From contig JANYKT010000010.1 of the NCBI GenBank assembly GCA_025358085.1, positions 1 to 64,000 of the forward strand: DNA of 64,000 nucleotides, in the 5' to 3' direction. Made by a program: the position numbers and the translations under genes. The notes under the pieces were generated by a model. The model worked only from the letters and a program-made list of their open reading frames with translations. It ran no database searches and was not told the DNA's origin. This DNA is from Deltaproteobacteria bacterium (GTDB lineage: Bacteria > Myxococcota > Myxococcia > Myxococcales > 40CM-4-68-19). Positions 19,658 to 28,785 of this stretch are shown in pieces. How positions within the stretch are numbered: the stretch's first letter is position 1; every line of letters starts with the position of its first letter.

Positions 19658-19999
19658 ATGGAGAGAACCATGGATCCAAACCTAGGACTCGCTCCGCTTG
19701 CCCACGCACTCGTTCCCGTCCTGATCCTGCTGTCGATGACCCTGCCCATCGTAGGCATCTATGTCGCCAATCGATACTTCGGACTGCGGAGCAAGGAGCT
19801 GGAGCTCGAGTCCAGCCAGAGCACGCGCGAGCTGGTGGCGCGGGTGACAGCGCTGGAGCTGCGGCAGGGAGCGGTCGAGCACGCCGTCACCTCGCTGTCG
19901 GGCATCCGGTCCGAGCTGCTGGCGGCGCCGCCGTTGGCTGAGTCGGGGCATTCGGGCGCGGCGGCCCAGCGGCAGCGAACCATCAAGGCGGAACTTTGA
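19658..19999 (+). CDS. small TM plus coiled-coil protein, paralog 1
   Basis: Shares YFGLRSKELELE...ALELRQGAVEHAVTSLSGIRSELL with the next ORF. Confidence 0.6.
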   Translation: MERTMDPNLGLAPLAHALVPVLILLSMTLPIVGIYVANRYFGLRSKELELESSQSTRELVARVTALELRQGAVEHAVTSLSGIRSELLAAPPLAESGHSGAAAQRQRTIKAEL

Positions 20000-20298
20000 T
20001 GGATCCCTCGCTCTTTACCGATGGGCTGCAGGCGGTCATGGTGATCGTGGCGCTCGCGCTCGGTCCCGTCAGCCTCGTCTTCATCAGCAAGTATTTCAAG
20101 CTGCGCACGCGCGAGCTCGAGCTGGAGGCGCAGCACCACGCGCACGAGCAGGAGGCGCGGCTGCGGGCCATGGAGATGCGGCAGGCGGCGATGGAGTCGG
20201 CGCTGGGCTCGCTCTCGGGCGTGCGCCGCAGCGACTTGCTGGAGGGACCGCCCGCGGACTCGCTGCCGGGGTCGCCGTCGCGCCTTCGCGAGCGCTGA
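19999..20298 (+). CDS. small TM plus coiled-coil protein, paralog 2
   Basis: YFKLRTRELELE...AMEMRQAAMESALGSLSGVRRSDLL; ATG overlaps previous TGA. Confidence 0.6.
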   Translation: MDPSLFTDGLQAVMVIVALALGPVSLVFISKYFKLRTRELELEAQHHAHEQEARLRAMEMRQAAMESALGSLSGVRRSDLLEGPPADSLPGSPSRLRER

Positions 20299-20315
20299 GT
20301 AAAGGAGCAACGTTG

Positions 20316-22571
20316 CTAGCGACAGAGCGTCGCGCGCTTGCTGCTTTGATGGCCTGAATCGGACGGGCCCCCCGGCGCAGAGTCCGTTGCCTCTCTCGGA
20401 GCAATCAAAAACGACAAAGGCTCACGCCGCAGCCGCGCAAACAAAGCGCGGGCAATCGACAGCTGCTCCCGCCCGCTCGCCGCCTGGCTGCGCAGTGCGA
20501 GGCCGAGCGCGAGCGCGAAACTGACCGACAGGTTCAACACCGCGACAAAGACGATCCCCAGCATCGCCCAGAGCACCGGCGTGGAGAAGGCGTGGGCGGA
20601 GCCGAGGGCACTGGCGGCGAGCGCGAGCGTGCCAGTCGAGAGCGTGACGTGCCGGACCTCGAGCGCGACGCCGAACACGCGACAAAGAGAGGGAACGCCG
20701 CCCAGCAGGATGCCGAGCGCGAGGCTGCCGCCGATGCCCGCCGCATGACGCGAGACGAAATTTGCGAAAGCCTGCGCCCGGGCGGCCCCGATTCGCCGCT
20801 GCAGCCGGCGGCTCTGCGCAAGGGCCTCCGGAATGCGGCGGAAGACCACCCAGTTCTCGAGCCAGCCGGCGCCGAGGCTTCCGAGGAAAAGCAAGACGCC
20901 GGTCAAGACCGCGTAGGGCAGGGTCAGGCTGTGCAGCGGATGGAGCGACTGCAGGACGTGCTCGGCACTCGCGGGGCTGAGCACCGGGCGGCCACGGAAA
21001 AATCGCGCGAAAGCGTCCAGCAGGATGACCGTTGGAATGACGGCCGCGAGATTGCCAAGGATGGCGGCAAGCTGCGAGCGCGTCAGCCGGGCGACGCGGT
21101 CAACGATAGCCTCGACCTCGAGCGTGGCAAAGGGTCCGCGCATTCCCTGGGCGAGCGCAGCGGCGGTCATCGCCGGCTGTTTGGTCGCGAGCGTGAAGCC
21201 GAACAAATGCATCAGGAGAAAGCTCACTGCATAGTTCGCCGACGAGGCCGCACCCTCGAAGAAGAGCGGCAAGGCGGCGACGTAAAGCGCCACTTTGACA
21301 AGGACGGTGAAGGCGGTCAGCAGGCCGCCCCCAGCGCCGGTAGAGATCATGTCGTGCCACTCTGCGCGCGTCTCGGTGATGTAATGGTCGCCCGATTCAC
21401 CGTTGCGCTCGACCACCTTGCGCGTGAGCGTGTGCAGGCTGCGGCGGCACAGATCGCGGAGGCTCTGGTCCGCGGCCCGCTCGCGCACGAGCGAAGAAAA
21501 GAGCTGGAGCGCGGGAGCCTTGGCCGCGTCGAGCGCCGAGAGGATCGCGCCCAGCCGCTCCACCAGCCGCGCGGCCCGGTCCAGGCGCCAGACGCGGTCG
21601 ACGCTGACGCCCAGGACCTCCATGCGTTCGTGCGCCGCCGCGATTCCCCAGCGGCACTGCGCCGCGGCGGCTTGCACCGAGGCGCTGGCGGAGGTGACGC
21701 GGCCCGCGCGGGTGGCGGCTGCGAAGGCATCGACCGCGCGGCAAAGCTTGAAAAAGGGATCGTCCGCGAGTTCGCTCGAGCGCTCGCGCAGATCGGGAGA
21801 GACGCCGATTGCGCAAGCGCGGGCGGCGAGCACCGCCATTGCGTCGAGCGCGGGATCGCGCAGCGCGGACAGCGTCGCGCGCAGGCCCAGCACCTGCTCG
21901 AGCTCAACGACCAGCTCGGGCGGGAGCGTGTCGAAGAAGTCCGCGTCGCGCCGCGAGGGGAAGAGTTCGCCCACCAGCGCGCCCAGGTCGCGCGGGTCTC
22001 GCGGTCGCGGGATGCACTTGCGCAACAGCCGGTCGGAAGCATCGGCGAGGAAGCTCTGCGCGGAAGCGAAGCCGGCTTCGGCCAGCAGATCGACACCGTC
22101 GCACTCGGAGACAATGCTCGCCAGGAGCGCGCTCACGGCAGCGGCGTGGAGGGGCAGCGCGCGCAAGGCCTCGCAGAGCACACGAAGGCGATGCACACTC
22201 AAGGCGTCCCTTGCGAACGCACCGGGCCGCCCACTGCGAAGCCAGCCGACGAGCTGTTCCAGCCAGGCCGCGCGCTCGGCGAGAGGGCGCGCCACGGCGT
22301 CCGCGACGTTGGACAGGAGCCCGCCCAAATCCTTCACCATTGCTTCCGATCGCATCCGGGGCTGCAATTGTTCGAGCAGCAGCCGCAGCGAGACTTCCTG
22401 TTCCCAAAAAAGCCGCCGCGCTTGATCCACTCGAGTTCCGGCCTGCAATGACAAGCGTTCTACTTCCTCCGGCTTGAGGGCCGGTGCGTGCGTCTCGCCA
22501 GCGACATTAAGTGTCAGGGCAGGGCTGCACGAAGCGATTAAGTCAAGAATGCGCGGCGCGAACGAGCGCAC
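20316..22571 (-). CDS. Gcr-type 'site-specific recombinase' family membrane protein
   Basis: Long helical N-terminus then FTLATKQPAMTAAALAQGM and multiple TM helices. Confidence 0.75.
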   Translation of the reverse strand: MRSFAPRILDLIASCSPALTLNVAGETHAPALKPEEVERLSLQAGTRVDQARRLFWEQEVSLRLLLEQLQPRMRSEAMVKDLGGLLSNVADAVARPLAERAAWLEQLVGWLRSGRPGAFARDALSVHRLRVLCEALRALPLHAAAVSALLASIVSECDGVDLLAEAGFASAQSFLADASDRLLRKCIPRPRDPRDLGALVGELFPSRRDADFFDTLPPELVVELEQVLGLRATLSALRDPALDAMAVLAARACAIGVSPDLRERSSELADDPFFKLCRAVDAFAAATRAGRVTSASASVQAAAAQCRWGIAAAHERMEVLGVSVDRVWRLDRAARLVERLGAILSALDAAKAPALQLFSSLVRERAADQSLRDLCRRSLHTLTRKVVERNGESGDHYITETRAEWHDMISTGAGGGLLTAFTVLVKVALYVAALPLFFEGAASSANYAVSFLLMHLFGFTLATKQPAMTAAALAQGMRGPFATLEVEAIVDRVARLTRSQLAAILGNLAAVIPTVILLDAFARFFRGRPVLSPASAEHVLQSLHPLHSLTLPYAVLTGVLLFLGSLGAGWLENWVVFRRIPEALAQSRRLQRRIGAARAQAFANFVSRHAAGIGGSLALGILLGGVPSLCRVFGVALEVRHVTLSTGTLALAASALGSAHAFSTPVLWAMLGIVFVAVLNLSVSFALALGLALRSQAASGREQLSIARALFARLRREPLSFLIAPREATDSAPGGPSDSGHQSSKRATLCR

Positions 22572-22597
22572 CCCGTGCGCAGAGGTGCCGACCCTGA

Positions 22598-23236
22598 TTA
22601 CTTTCCGGCGCGCGTCGAAGTGGCCGGGTCGGGGCCGAGATGCGAAGTGTCATTCCACAAGCGAATGAATGGTTCCTTGCCCTGGCGCAGCTCGATCAGG
22701 TTGAGAGCGCACTCGTCCTGCGGCCAGCGGGTTCGATAGCTTCGAATCGGCGCGCCGGTCAGCGCCGCGCCCAGCACACGCAACGTGGCTTTGTGGCTGA
22801 CCGCGAGAACCATGACCTCGCCGGGATGCCGCGCCCGGATCTGCCCGAGTGCAGCGAGCGCGCGCTCCGCCACCTGCGCCGCGGTCTCGCCCCCGGGCGG
22901 GCCAATCAATGATGGATCCGCCACCCAGGCGTCATACCGCGCGGGGTCATTGGCCCGCGCCTCAGCCGGCGACAAGCCCTCCCAGTTGCCGTAATCGATT
23001 TCAATCAAGCCCGGCAGGATCGACGGGAGAATTCCCGGTGCAATCAGCGCCGCGGTTTCAAGGGTCCGGCCCAGCGGCGAGCGATAGACGGCCTCGAAGC
23101 GCACCGCCGAGAGCCGCTGCCCCAAGAGCCGCGCCTGCGCGCATCCATGCACGGTGAGCGGCAGCTCCCGCTGGCCATTGAAGGAGTCGACCGCGGAAGA
23201 AGCCGTCTGCGCGTGGCGCGCCAGGTACAACAGCAT
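22598..23236 (-). CDS. histidine phosphatase family protein
   Basis: LYLARHAQT (RH), ETAALI, IDYGNWEGLSPAE, VSHKATLR. Confidence 0.88.
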   Translation of the reverse strand: MLLYLARHAQTASSAVDSFNGQRELPLTVHGCAQARLLGQRLSAVRFEAVYRSPLGRTLETAALIAPGILPSILPGLIEIDYGNWEGLSPAEARANDPARYDAWVADPSLIGPPGGETAAQVAERALAALGQIRARHPGEVMVLAVSHKATLRVLGAALTGAPIRSYRTRWPQDECALNLIELRQGKEPFIRLWNDTSHLGPDPATSTRAGK

Positions 23237-23475
23237 CAGGTCCCGCTTCCGTGCGGAAGGATCTCTTCCGCGGAAAAGATGAAGACCTGGAGCTTCTGGT
23301 CGATCAGCGCCGGAAGGCCGGGGAATTCCTCGATGCGCAAGCGCGGGGGCGGCGCGAACTCAACTGCTTCCAGCTTCTCATAGCCTCTGCGATCGAGATA
23401 CCGCGCGTCACAGGAATCGCGCCGGGGCAAGGTGGCATGGGCGTGACGCTGGTGGCAGCTGAATAAATCAGGCAA
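23236..23475 (-). CDS. hypothetical small protein
   Basis: TTG-start ORF overlapping upstream stop; 79 aa LPDLFSCHQRHAHATLPRRDSCDARYLDRRGYEKLEAVEF. Confidence 0.45.
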   Translation of the reverse strand: MPDLFSCHQRHAHATLPRRDSCDARYLDRRGYEKLEAVEFAPPPRLRIEEFPGLPALIDQKLQVFIFSAEEILPHGSGT

Positions 23476-24436
23476 TGAAGTGCTCGCGCACGTAATGGAC
23501 GGTTTCCGAGAGCGTCTCGAGCGGGTCGCGCGCGCGGAAGCCGAGCACCCGCTCGGCCTTCGAGGAGTCGATGAAGAACCAGCACTGGCCCATCTCCACG
23601 TCGCTTGCCGGCAGGTCGGGCTCGTGGCCGCGAGCGCGGGCAATCCGCTCCATCAAGTGAGCGCCGGCGATTTGCAGCGACGCCGGCAAAGGGCCCAATC
23701 GCGGCCGCGGCTGGTGAGCAATGCGCGCGAGCCGGGCGAAGAAGTCGTCAAACTCCCAATTGGCGCCGCCGAGGAAATGTCGCTCGCCGGCGTTGCCTTT
23801 CGTCAGGGCGGCAACGAAGGCCGCCGCCGCGTCGCGCACGTCGACGAAGGAGATGCCGCCGCGGGGGATGGCGGGGATGCGGTCCTGGAGGAAGCGAAAG
23901 ACGTCCTGCGTGGAAGAGAGCCGCGCATCGCCGGGACCGAGCAGCAATGATGGATTCAACAAGACCACCGGCAATCGCTTCGATGCCTCGATGGCGATCT
24001 TTTCTTCATAGATCTTCGAAAGGTAATAGGGCCAGCGGCCGACCGTCTCGATGGGATAGTCGTCGGTTTCGACCGCCACCCGCCGCGTCCGCGAGACGCC
24101 GACCGTGCCGGAGGACGAGGCGAGCACCACGCGCTGCACGCCCGCCCGCTCGGCCTCGGCCAGGAGCAGGCGCGCGCCATCGACATGCAGCTCGTACATC
24201 TTTCGCGCGTCGCGCGGGTCGCGCGAGACCAGTCCCGCCAGGTGATAGACGCCCTCGATACCTTTTAAAGCCTGGCGAATCGTCGCCTCATCGCGCACGT
24301 CGCCTTTGAGCATCTCGGCGCCCGCAATCAGGCTCTCGCCCCGTTGCAGCGCGCGCACCGAGTGGCCCTGCTCCAGCAGCAAGGGAACGAGCGTTGAGCC
24401 GAGAAAGCCGGTGGCACCGGTGACCAGGAGCTTCAC
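23468..24436 (-). CDS. NAD-dependent epimerase/dehydratase (extended SDR)
   Basis: KLLVTGATGFLGSTLV; YYLSK active site. Confidence 0.88.
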   Translation of the reverse strand: MKLLVTGATGFLGSTLVPLLLEQGHSVRALQRGESLIAGAEMLKGDVRDEATIRQALKGIEGVYHLAGLVSRDPRDARKMYELHVDGARLLLAEAERAGVQRVVLASSSGTVGVSRTRRVAVETDDYPIETVGRWPYYLSKIYEEKIAIEASKRLPVVLLNPSLLLGPGDARLSSTQDVFRFLQDRIPAIPRGGISFVDVRDAAAAFVAALTKGNAGERHFLGGANWEFDDFFARLARIAHQPRPRLGPLPASLQIAGAHLMERIARARGHEPDLPASDVEMGQCWFFIDSSKAERVLGFRARDPLETLSETVHYVREHFIA

Positions 24437-27400
24437 GGCGCGTCTCGCAGCGCTTCAATGGCCGCGCGCACCCGGCGCGTCACTTCCTTATAAGCAGCAG
24501 ATCGCGCCATTCCGGCGGTCTCGGCTTTCAGGTCTGCGTAGAGCAAAGGCGCGCCCACCCGCACGATGAGCTTGCGCTGCCGGCGCGGGTCGGGAACGAA
24601 GGCGCCTTTCGGCATCGCTTCGTGAGTGCCGTGCAGATAGACGGGCAGGATATCGGCCCCGGCGGCAAAGCTTAAATAGGCTATGGCAGGCTTGAAGTCC
24701 TGCAGCGCGCCATCGGCCGAGCGCGTGCCCTCGGGGAAGATCAATAGATGATAGCCGGTCTCGAGCGTGCGTACCGCGGCCCTCAATGACTCTTTCAGTC
24801 CCCCGCGCCGTTCAATGGGCACCAGGTTGGTGAAGTTTCCGAACCAGGCCCGCTTCCACGGATTGTCGAAGAAGTAATCGCGGGCGGCGAGCGATGCGAG
24901 CTTCGCTCCCTCCTCGCCCAGCGCCATCTTCACCAGCCCCACGTCCAGATGGCTCTGGTGATTGGCGGCCACCAGGAATGGCGCGTGCGAGGGCACATTG
25001 CCCTGGCCGCTCATCTCGATGTCAAAGAACTTCCCGAACAATCCTTTCTGGAAGAAATCGATGGCGGCGCGCCCCGCGGCGGCCACCGACGCGGGCACGG
25101 CGATCTCTTTCTCCTCCTCCTGCACCGAAGGCGGCGCTGTCAGCTCTTCGCGCCGTTCCACCGCGCGCGCCAGCTCCCCCGCCGTCGAAAGAGAGGCAAG
25201 CTTCGATTCGTCAGGTGGAGTCACGCCGGCCTTTTCCAGCGCCACCGCGAGCTCGGCCACCAGCAGGGAATCGAAGCCCAGGTCCGCGACCAGTCGAGTC
25301 TGCGCGCTCACCATCCCGCGCGGCCGCTGCGCCAGATCGGCGATCAAATCGAAGAGCCAGGAATCATCGCCGCGCACGCCGAGACGGGCGACGTGCTCGC
25401 CTGCGCTGGCCGCGCGCTCCAAACGCAACAGCTCGGCCAACACCTGCGGCCGTTTGATCTTGCGAGTCGTGGTCCGGGGCAGCTCACCGTCCCAGAAGTG
25501 CAGGATCTTGATTCGCTTCCACAGCGGCAGTCCCGCCGAGGTCCTGGCAAAGTCTTCCTCGATGCGCTCGCGCAGCTTCTCGCGCCGTTCGCCCTCGCGC
25601 GGCTCGCGCACGACCACCAGCGCCGCGATGCGCTCGAGGCCCTTGCCGTCGGGGAGCCCCACCACGCACAGCTCTTTCAATGAAGTGCTGCGCCCATACA
25701 GCTCCTCGAGCTCATCGGGATAGACGTTCTTCCCCGTGGCATCGAGAATCACGTCCTTCTTGCGGCCGACCAGCGCGAGGTGTCCCTCGGTGGTGAGCTT
25801 GCCGAGATCTCCGGTGCGCAGCCACCCGCCCTCGAGAACCGCAAAGGTCGCCTCCGGATCGTCGAGATATCCGGCCATCACGTTCGGACCTTTGGCGAGG
25901 ACCTCGCCGACGCCGTCCGGATTCGGCTGGTCGATGCGGATCTCCACGCCGGGTATGGGCGGACCTACCGTACCTGAATGCCGCTTGTTGGCAGGGACCG
26001 TCACCGCCAGCACCGGCGCGGCCTCGGTCAATCCATATCCTTCCGTCAAATCGAGACCGAGCTCGTGAAAGGCCTGCTGCACCTCTTCGGGCAGCGCCGA
26101 GCCGCCCGAGACCAGCAGGCGCAGCTTGCTGCCGAATCGATTGCGGATGGGCCAGAAGAGCAGCTTCCCAATATTGAAAGGAGTGCGATTGCGCAGCTCT
26201 CCGTGCAGCGCCATGGCCGCCTGCACTGCCGCCTTGACCACCACCGGCTTCGAAGCCAGCTCCTGTGTGAGTCGCCGGTGCAGCAGCTGGTAAAGCGCCG
26301 GGACGCCGATCATGGCGTGGACGTCGTTGTTCTCCAGCGCCTCGCCGATCCGGTCGGCGGTGAGCTCGTCGAGATAGGTGATCTCCGCCCCCAGCATCAA
26401 GGGGACGAGCAGGCCGCAGGAAAACTCGAAGGTATGATTGAGCGGCAGCACGCTCAAGACACTTTCGCCGACGCGCAGGTCGAAGAGCCCGGCCAGCTTG
26501 TGGGCGAGCGAGGCGAAGTTCCGGTGCGTGAGCAGCACCCCTTTGGGCTTGCCGCTCGTGCCGCTGGTAAAGAGGAGCGACGCGACCTCGTCGGCGGCGG
26601 CACTCTTGCGCAGTGGAGGTGACCCAGGCTCGGAAACGGACCCAGGCCCGGAAACGGACCCAGGCCCGGAATCGCGGAGCAGCTGCGGCAGGGCGATGAT
26701 CTCAAGTCCCTCGGGCAGCACCGGGAGCCGTTCGATCACCCGCGGCGAGGCCACCAGCACGCGCGCACGCGCCGCCTGGGCGCAGTTCTGGATCTCGGAG
26801 AGGCTGCTGCCGTGATCGAGCGGCGCCGCGGTGGCGCCAGCTTTCAGGATACCGAAGTAGGCCATCGACCATTCGGGTCGGCTCTCGGACATGAGCAGCA
26901 CGCGCTCGCCAGGCTTGATCCCCGCGCGCTGCAAGGCGCGGCCGGCTCGATCCGAATAGTGCCCCAGCTCGGTATAGGTGACGCGGTCGTCGCGGGTGCG
27001 GGAGAGCTCGGCTGCGTTCTCCTCCCCGGCATAAAAGCGCAGCGCAGTCCGCGGCCCGAACTGGTGCACCGAGGCATTGAGCAGCTGGAGCAGATCCTTT
27101 GGCTGCGGGACCTCGCGGGTGAGCTTGTTGCGCTCCTCTTCGAGCCCGGGAAAGACCCATTGCTCGAGCCCGGCCATATGGACGTCGAGCCAATACGTGC
27201 GCCAATCGAGCGCTTCCGGGTCCCAGGGGATCTTCGCCCGGTCGGCCTCGGTGAACTGCGCCCAGAGAGCGCGCGTGTGATTGCATTGGAAAATGAACCG
27301 CTCGCCCGCGACGAAGGGCATGAACAGCTCCCAGGTCATATCGAGTTGTTGCAGCTGGCGGTCGATACCGGCCAGCGCTTGATCGGCGCGCTCCAGCAGC

Positions 27401-28785
27401 GCGGAAGCCCTGGGCGCGCCCCAGGCCTTGTCGGTGTTCGCGGCGATCAGCTTGCGCGCCCCCTGTGCCAGCGAGCGGAAGAGCGGAGCCGAGGTCGCGC
27501 GATAGAACGCGCCGCTGACCGGATAAGGCTCGAGCCAGGCGTCCATCCAGGCCTGCAGCGAACCCTTGCTGTTCTTGAAATAGCGCCGCTTGTAAAGCGC
27601 CACCAACTCGACGGCGCGGCGGATATAGAAAGGGTTCACGTCGCCGGAGGCCAATTGATACACGCGCTCGTGGCGCGAAAGGCAGGCGGCGCCAGCGATG
27701 CCGATCATACCGGCGGTGACCAGATCGACCGGAATCAGATCGAGAATCAGCTTGTTACCGGCGGGATAGGCCCGATGTCCCTTCAATCCCATGAAGGCGA
27801 GCGGCGCGCTGGTGGTGAAGCCTTCATTCCAGCCCGGAAAAGGAAAGCGCAGCGCGCTCTCGACGATGGCGGGCCGGACCAACGAATACTTGCAGCCGCT
27901 CTTGGCGATGGCCTGCTCGCCCATTGCTTTTGAATAGGTATAGGTGTTGGGCCAGCCCCAGGTCCGGGCGCGATCCATTCCAGCTTGAATCAATTGACCC
28001 GAGAGCCAGAGCTTGCGCTCGCGGCCGGTGGCGAGACGCAGCGCCTTCTCGTCGGCCGGGTCGCGGCCTTCATTCTCCAGTCGCCGCACCGCCGCGCCGC
28101 GGAACTGGGCGGCGAGAGCGTGGTCATCGGCCTGCGCGCGCAGCCGGCTCACCAGCGCGTCGACGTCCTTGAGCTCGGTCTCGACGGAGAAGACTGCGCC
28201 GGGCATAGTGCCATCGCGCTGCTTGGGGAAGCTGCCGAGGACCGGCTCGTCCTCGAAGACCGGACCGCTGCGGGTGCCGGCAACAAAGGAGGTGGAGATA
28301 TGCACCAGCACGGCGCCGGTGTGCTTGCACAGCTCGGCCGCGTTGCGCGCGCCACCGGTATTGACCGAGACCGCGAGCTCCAGTGAGGGATTGAAGGTGA
28401 CGAGTCCAGCGGAGTTGATCACGCAAGCAAGCTTTCCCGAGAGCTGGGCGACCTGCGCTTCGGTGAGGCCAAGCAAAGGGTCGGTCACGTCGCCGGCGAT
28501 GGGGAAGCACTTGCTGCGCAGGAAGCTATCGAGTCCGGCGCCATATCGATTGCGCAGGGGATCGAAGGGCGGCGAGGGAACGACCTTGTTGAAGAAGCGG
28601 TCCTCGGCGGTGCCGCCAGCGCGCGGGCGGACCAGCACATAGACCTTGCCGACCTCGGGGTAGCGGTCGAGCAGCATGGTGAGCGCGACCTTGCCGAGGA
28701 ACCCGGTCACCCCCGTGATCATGATCTCGCGGCCGCGGAAAGCCTCGGCGAGATCGATCGGCCCCTCGTGACCCGCCGCGATCAA
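24433..28785 (-). CDS. multidomain fatty acyl-CoA reductase / AMP-binding acyl-CoA synthetase / ACP / PlsC acyltransferase fusion (ElbD-like)
   Basis: ITGVTGFLGKV...YTYSKAMGE (FAR); LLFTSGTSGKPKGV (AMP-binding); DLGFDSLLVAEL (ACP serine); NHQSHLD...FPEGTRS (PlsC). Probable TTG start overlapping upstream stop. Confidence 0.88.
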   Translation of the reverse strand: MIAAGHEGPIDLAEAFRGREIMITGVTGFLGKVALTMLLDRYPEVGKVYVLVRPRAGGTAEDRFFNKVVPSPPFDPLRNRYGAGLDSFLRSKCFPIAGDVTDPLLGLTEAQVAQLSGKLACVINSAGLVTFNPSLELAVSVNTGGARNAAELCKHTGAVLVHISTSFVAGTRSGPVFEDEPVLGSFPKQRDGTMPGAVFSVETELKDVDALVSRLRAQADDHALAAQFRGAAVRRLENEGRDPADEKALRLATGRERKLWLSGQLIQAGMDRARTWGWPNTYTYSKAMGEQAIAKSGCKYSLVRPAIVESALRFPFPGWNEGFTTSAPLAFMGLKGHRAYPAGNKLILDLIPVDLVTAGMIGIAGAACLSRHERVYQLASGDVNPFYIRRAVELVALYKRRYFKNSKGSLQAWMDAWLEPYPVSGAFYRATSAPLFRSLAQGARKLIAANTDKAWGAPRASALLERADQALAGIDRQLQQLDMTWELFMPFVAGERFIFQCNHTRALWAQFTEADRAKIPWDPEALDWRTYWLDVHMAGLEQWVFPGLEEERNKLTREVPQPKDLLQLLNASVHQFGPRTALRFYAGEENAAELSRTRDDRVTYTELGHYSDRAGRALQRAGIKPGERVLLMSESRPEWSMAYFGILKAGATAAPLDHGSSLSEIQNCAQAARARVLVASPRVIERLPVLPEGLEIIALPQLLRDSGPGSVSGPGSVSEPGSPPLRKSAAADEVASLLFTSGTSGKPKGVLLTHRNFASLAHKLAGLFDLRVGESVLSVLPLNHTFEFSCGLLVPLMLGAEITYLDELTADRIGEALENNDVHAMIGVPALYQLLHRRLTQELASKPVVVKAAVQAAMALHGELRNRTPFNIGKLLFWPIRNRFGSKLRLLVSGGSALPEEVQQAFHELGLDLTEGYGLTEAAPVLAVTVPANKRHSGTVGPPIPGVEIRIDQPNPDGVGEVLAKGPNVMAGYLDDPEATFAVLEGGWLRTGDLGKLTTEGHLALVGRKKDVILDATGKNVYPDELEELYGRSTSLKELCVVGLPDGKGLERIAALVVVREPREGERREKLRERIEEDFARTSAGLPLWKRIKILHFWDGELPRTTTRKIKRPQVLAELLRLERAASAGEHVARLGVRGDDSWLFDLIADLAQRPRGMVSAQTRLVADLGFDSLLVAELAVALEKAGVTPPDESKLASLSTAGELARAVERREELTAPPSVQEEEKEIAVPASVAAAGRAAIDFFQKGLFGKFFDIEMSGQGNVPSHAPFLVAANHQSHLDVGLVKMALGEEGAKLASLAARDYFFDNPWKRAWFGNFTNLVPIERRGGLKESLRAAVRTLETGYHLLIFPEGTRSADGALQDFKPAIAYLSFAAGADILPVYLHGTHEAMPKGAFVPDPRRQRKLIVRVGAPLLYADLKAETAGMARSAAYKEVTRRVRAAIEALRDAP

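Noticed and set aside
20592-22451. 619-aa plus-strand ORF
   Set aside because: Antisense to the well-supported Gcr-family gene; composition reflects high-GC shadow ORF, no recognisable domain
20316-22571. 'Site-specific recombinase' as evidence of a mobile element
   Set aside because: The Gcr family label is historical; the sequence is a polytopic membrane protein with no tyrosine/serine recombinase motif and no flanking repeats
26812-27933. 373-aa plus-strand ORF
   Set aside because: Antisense shadow within the FAR-AMP-ACP-PlsC gene
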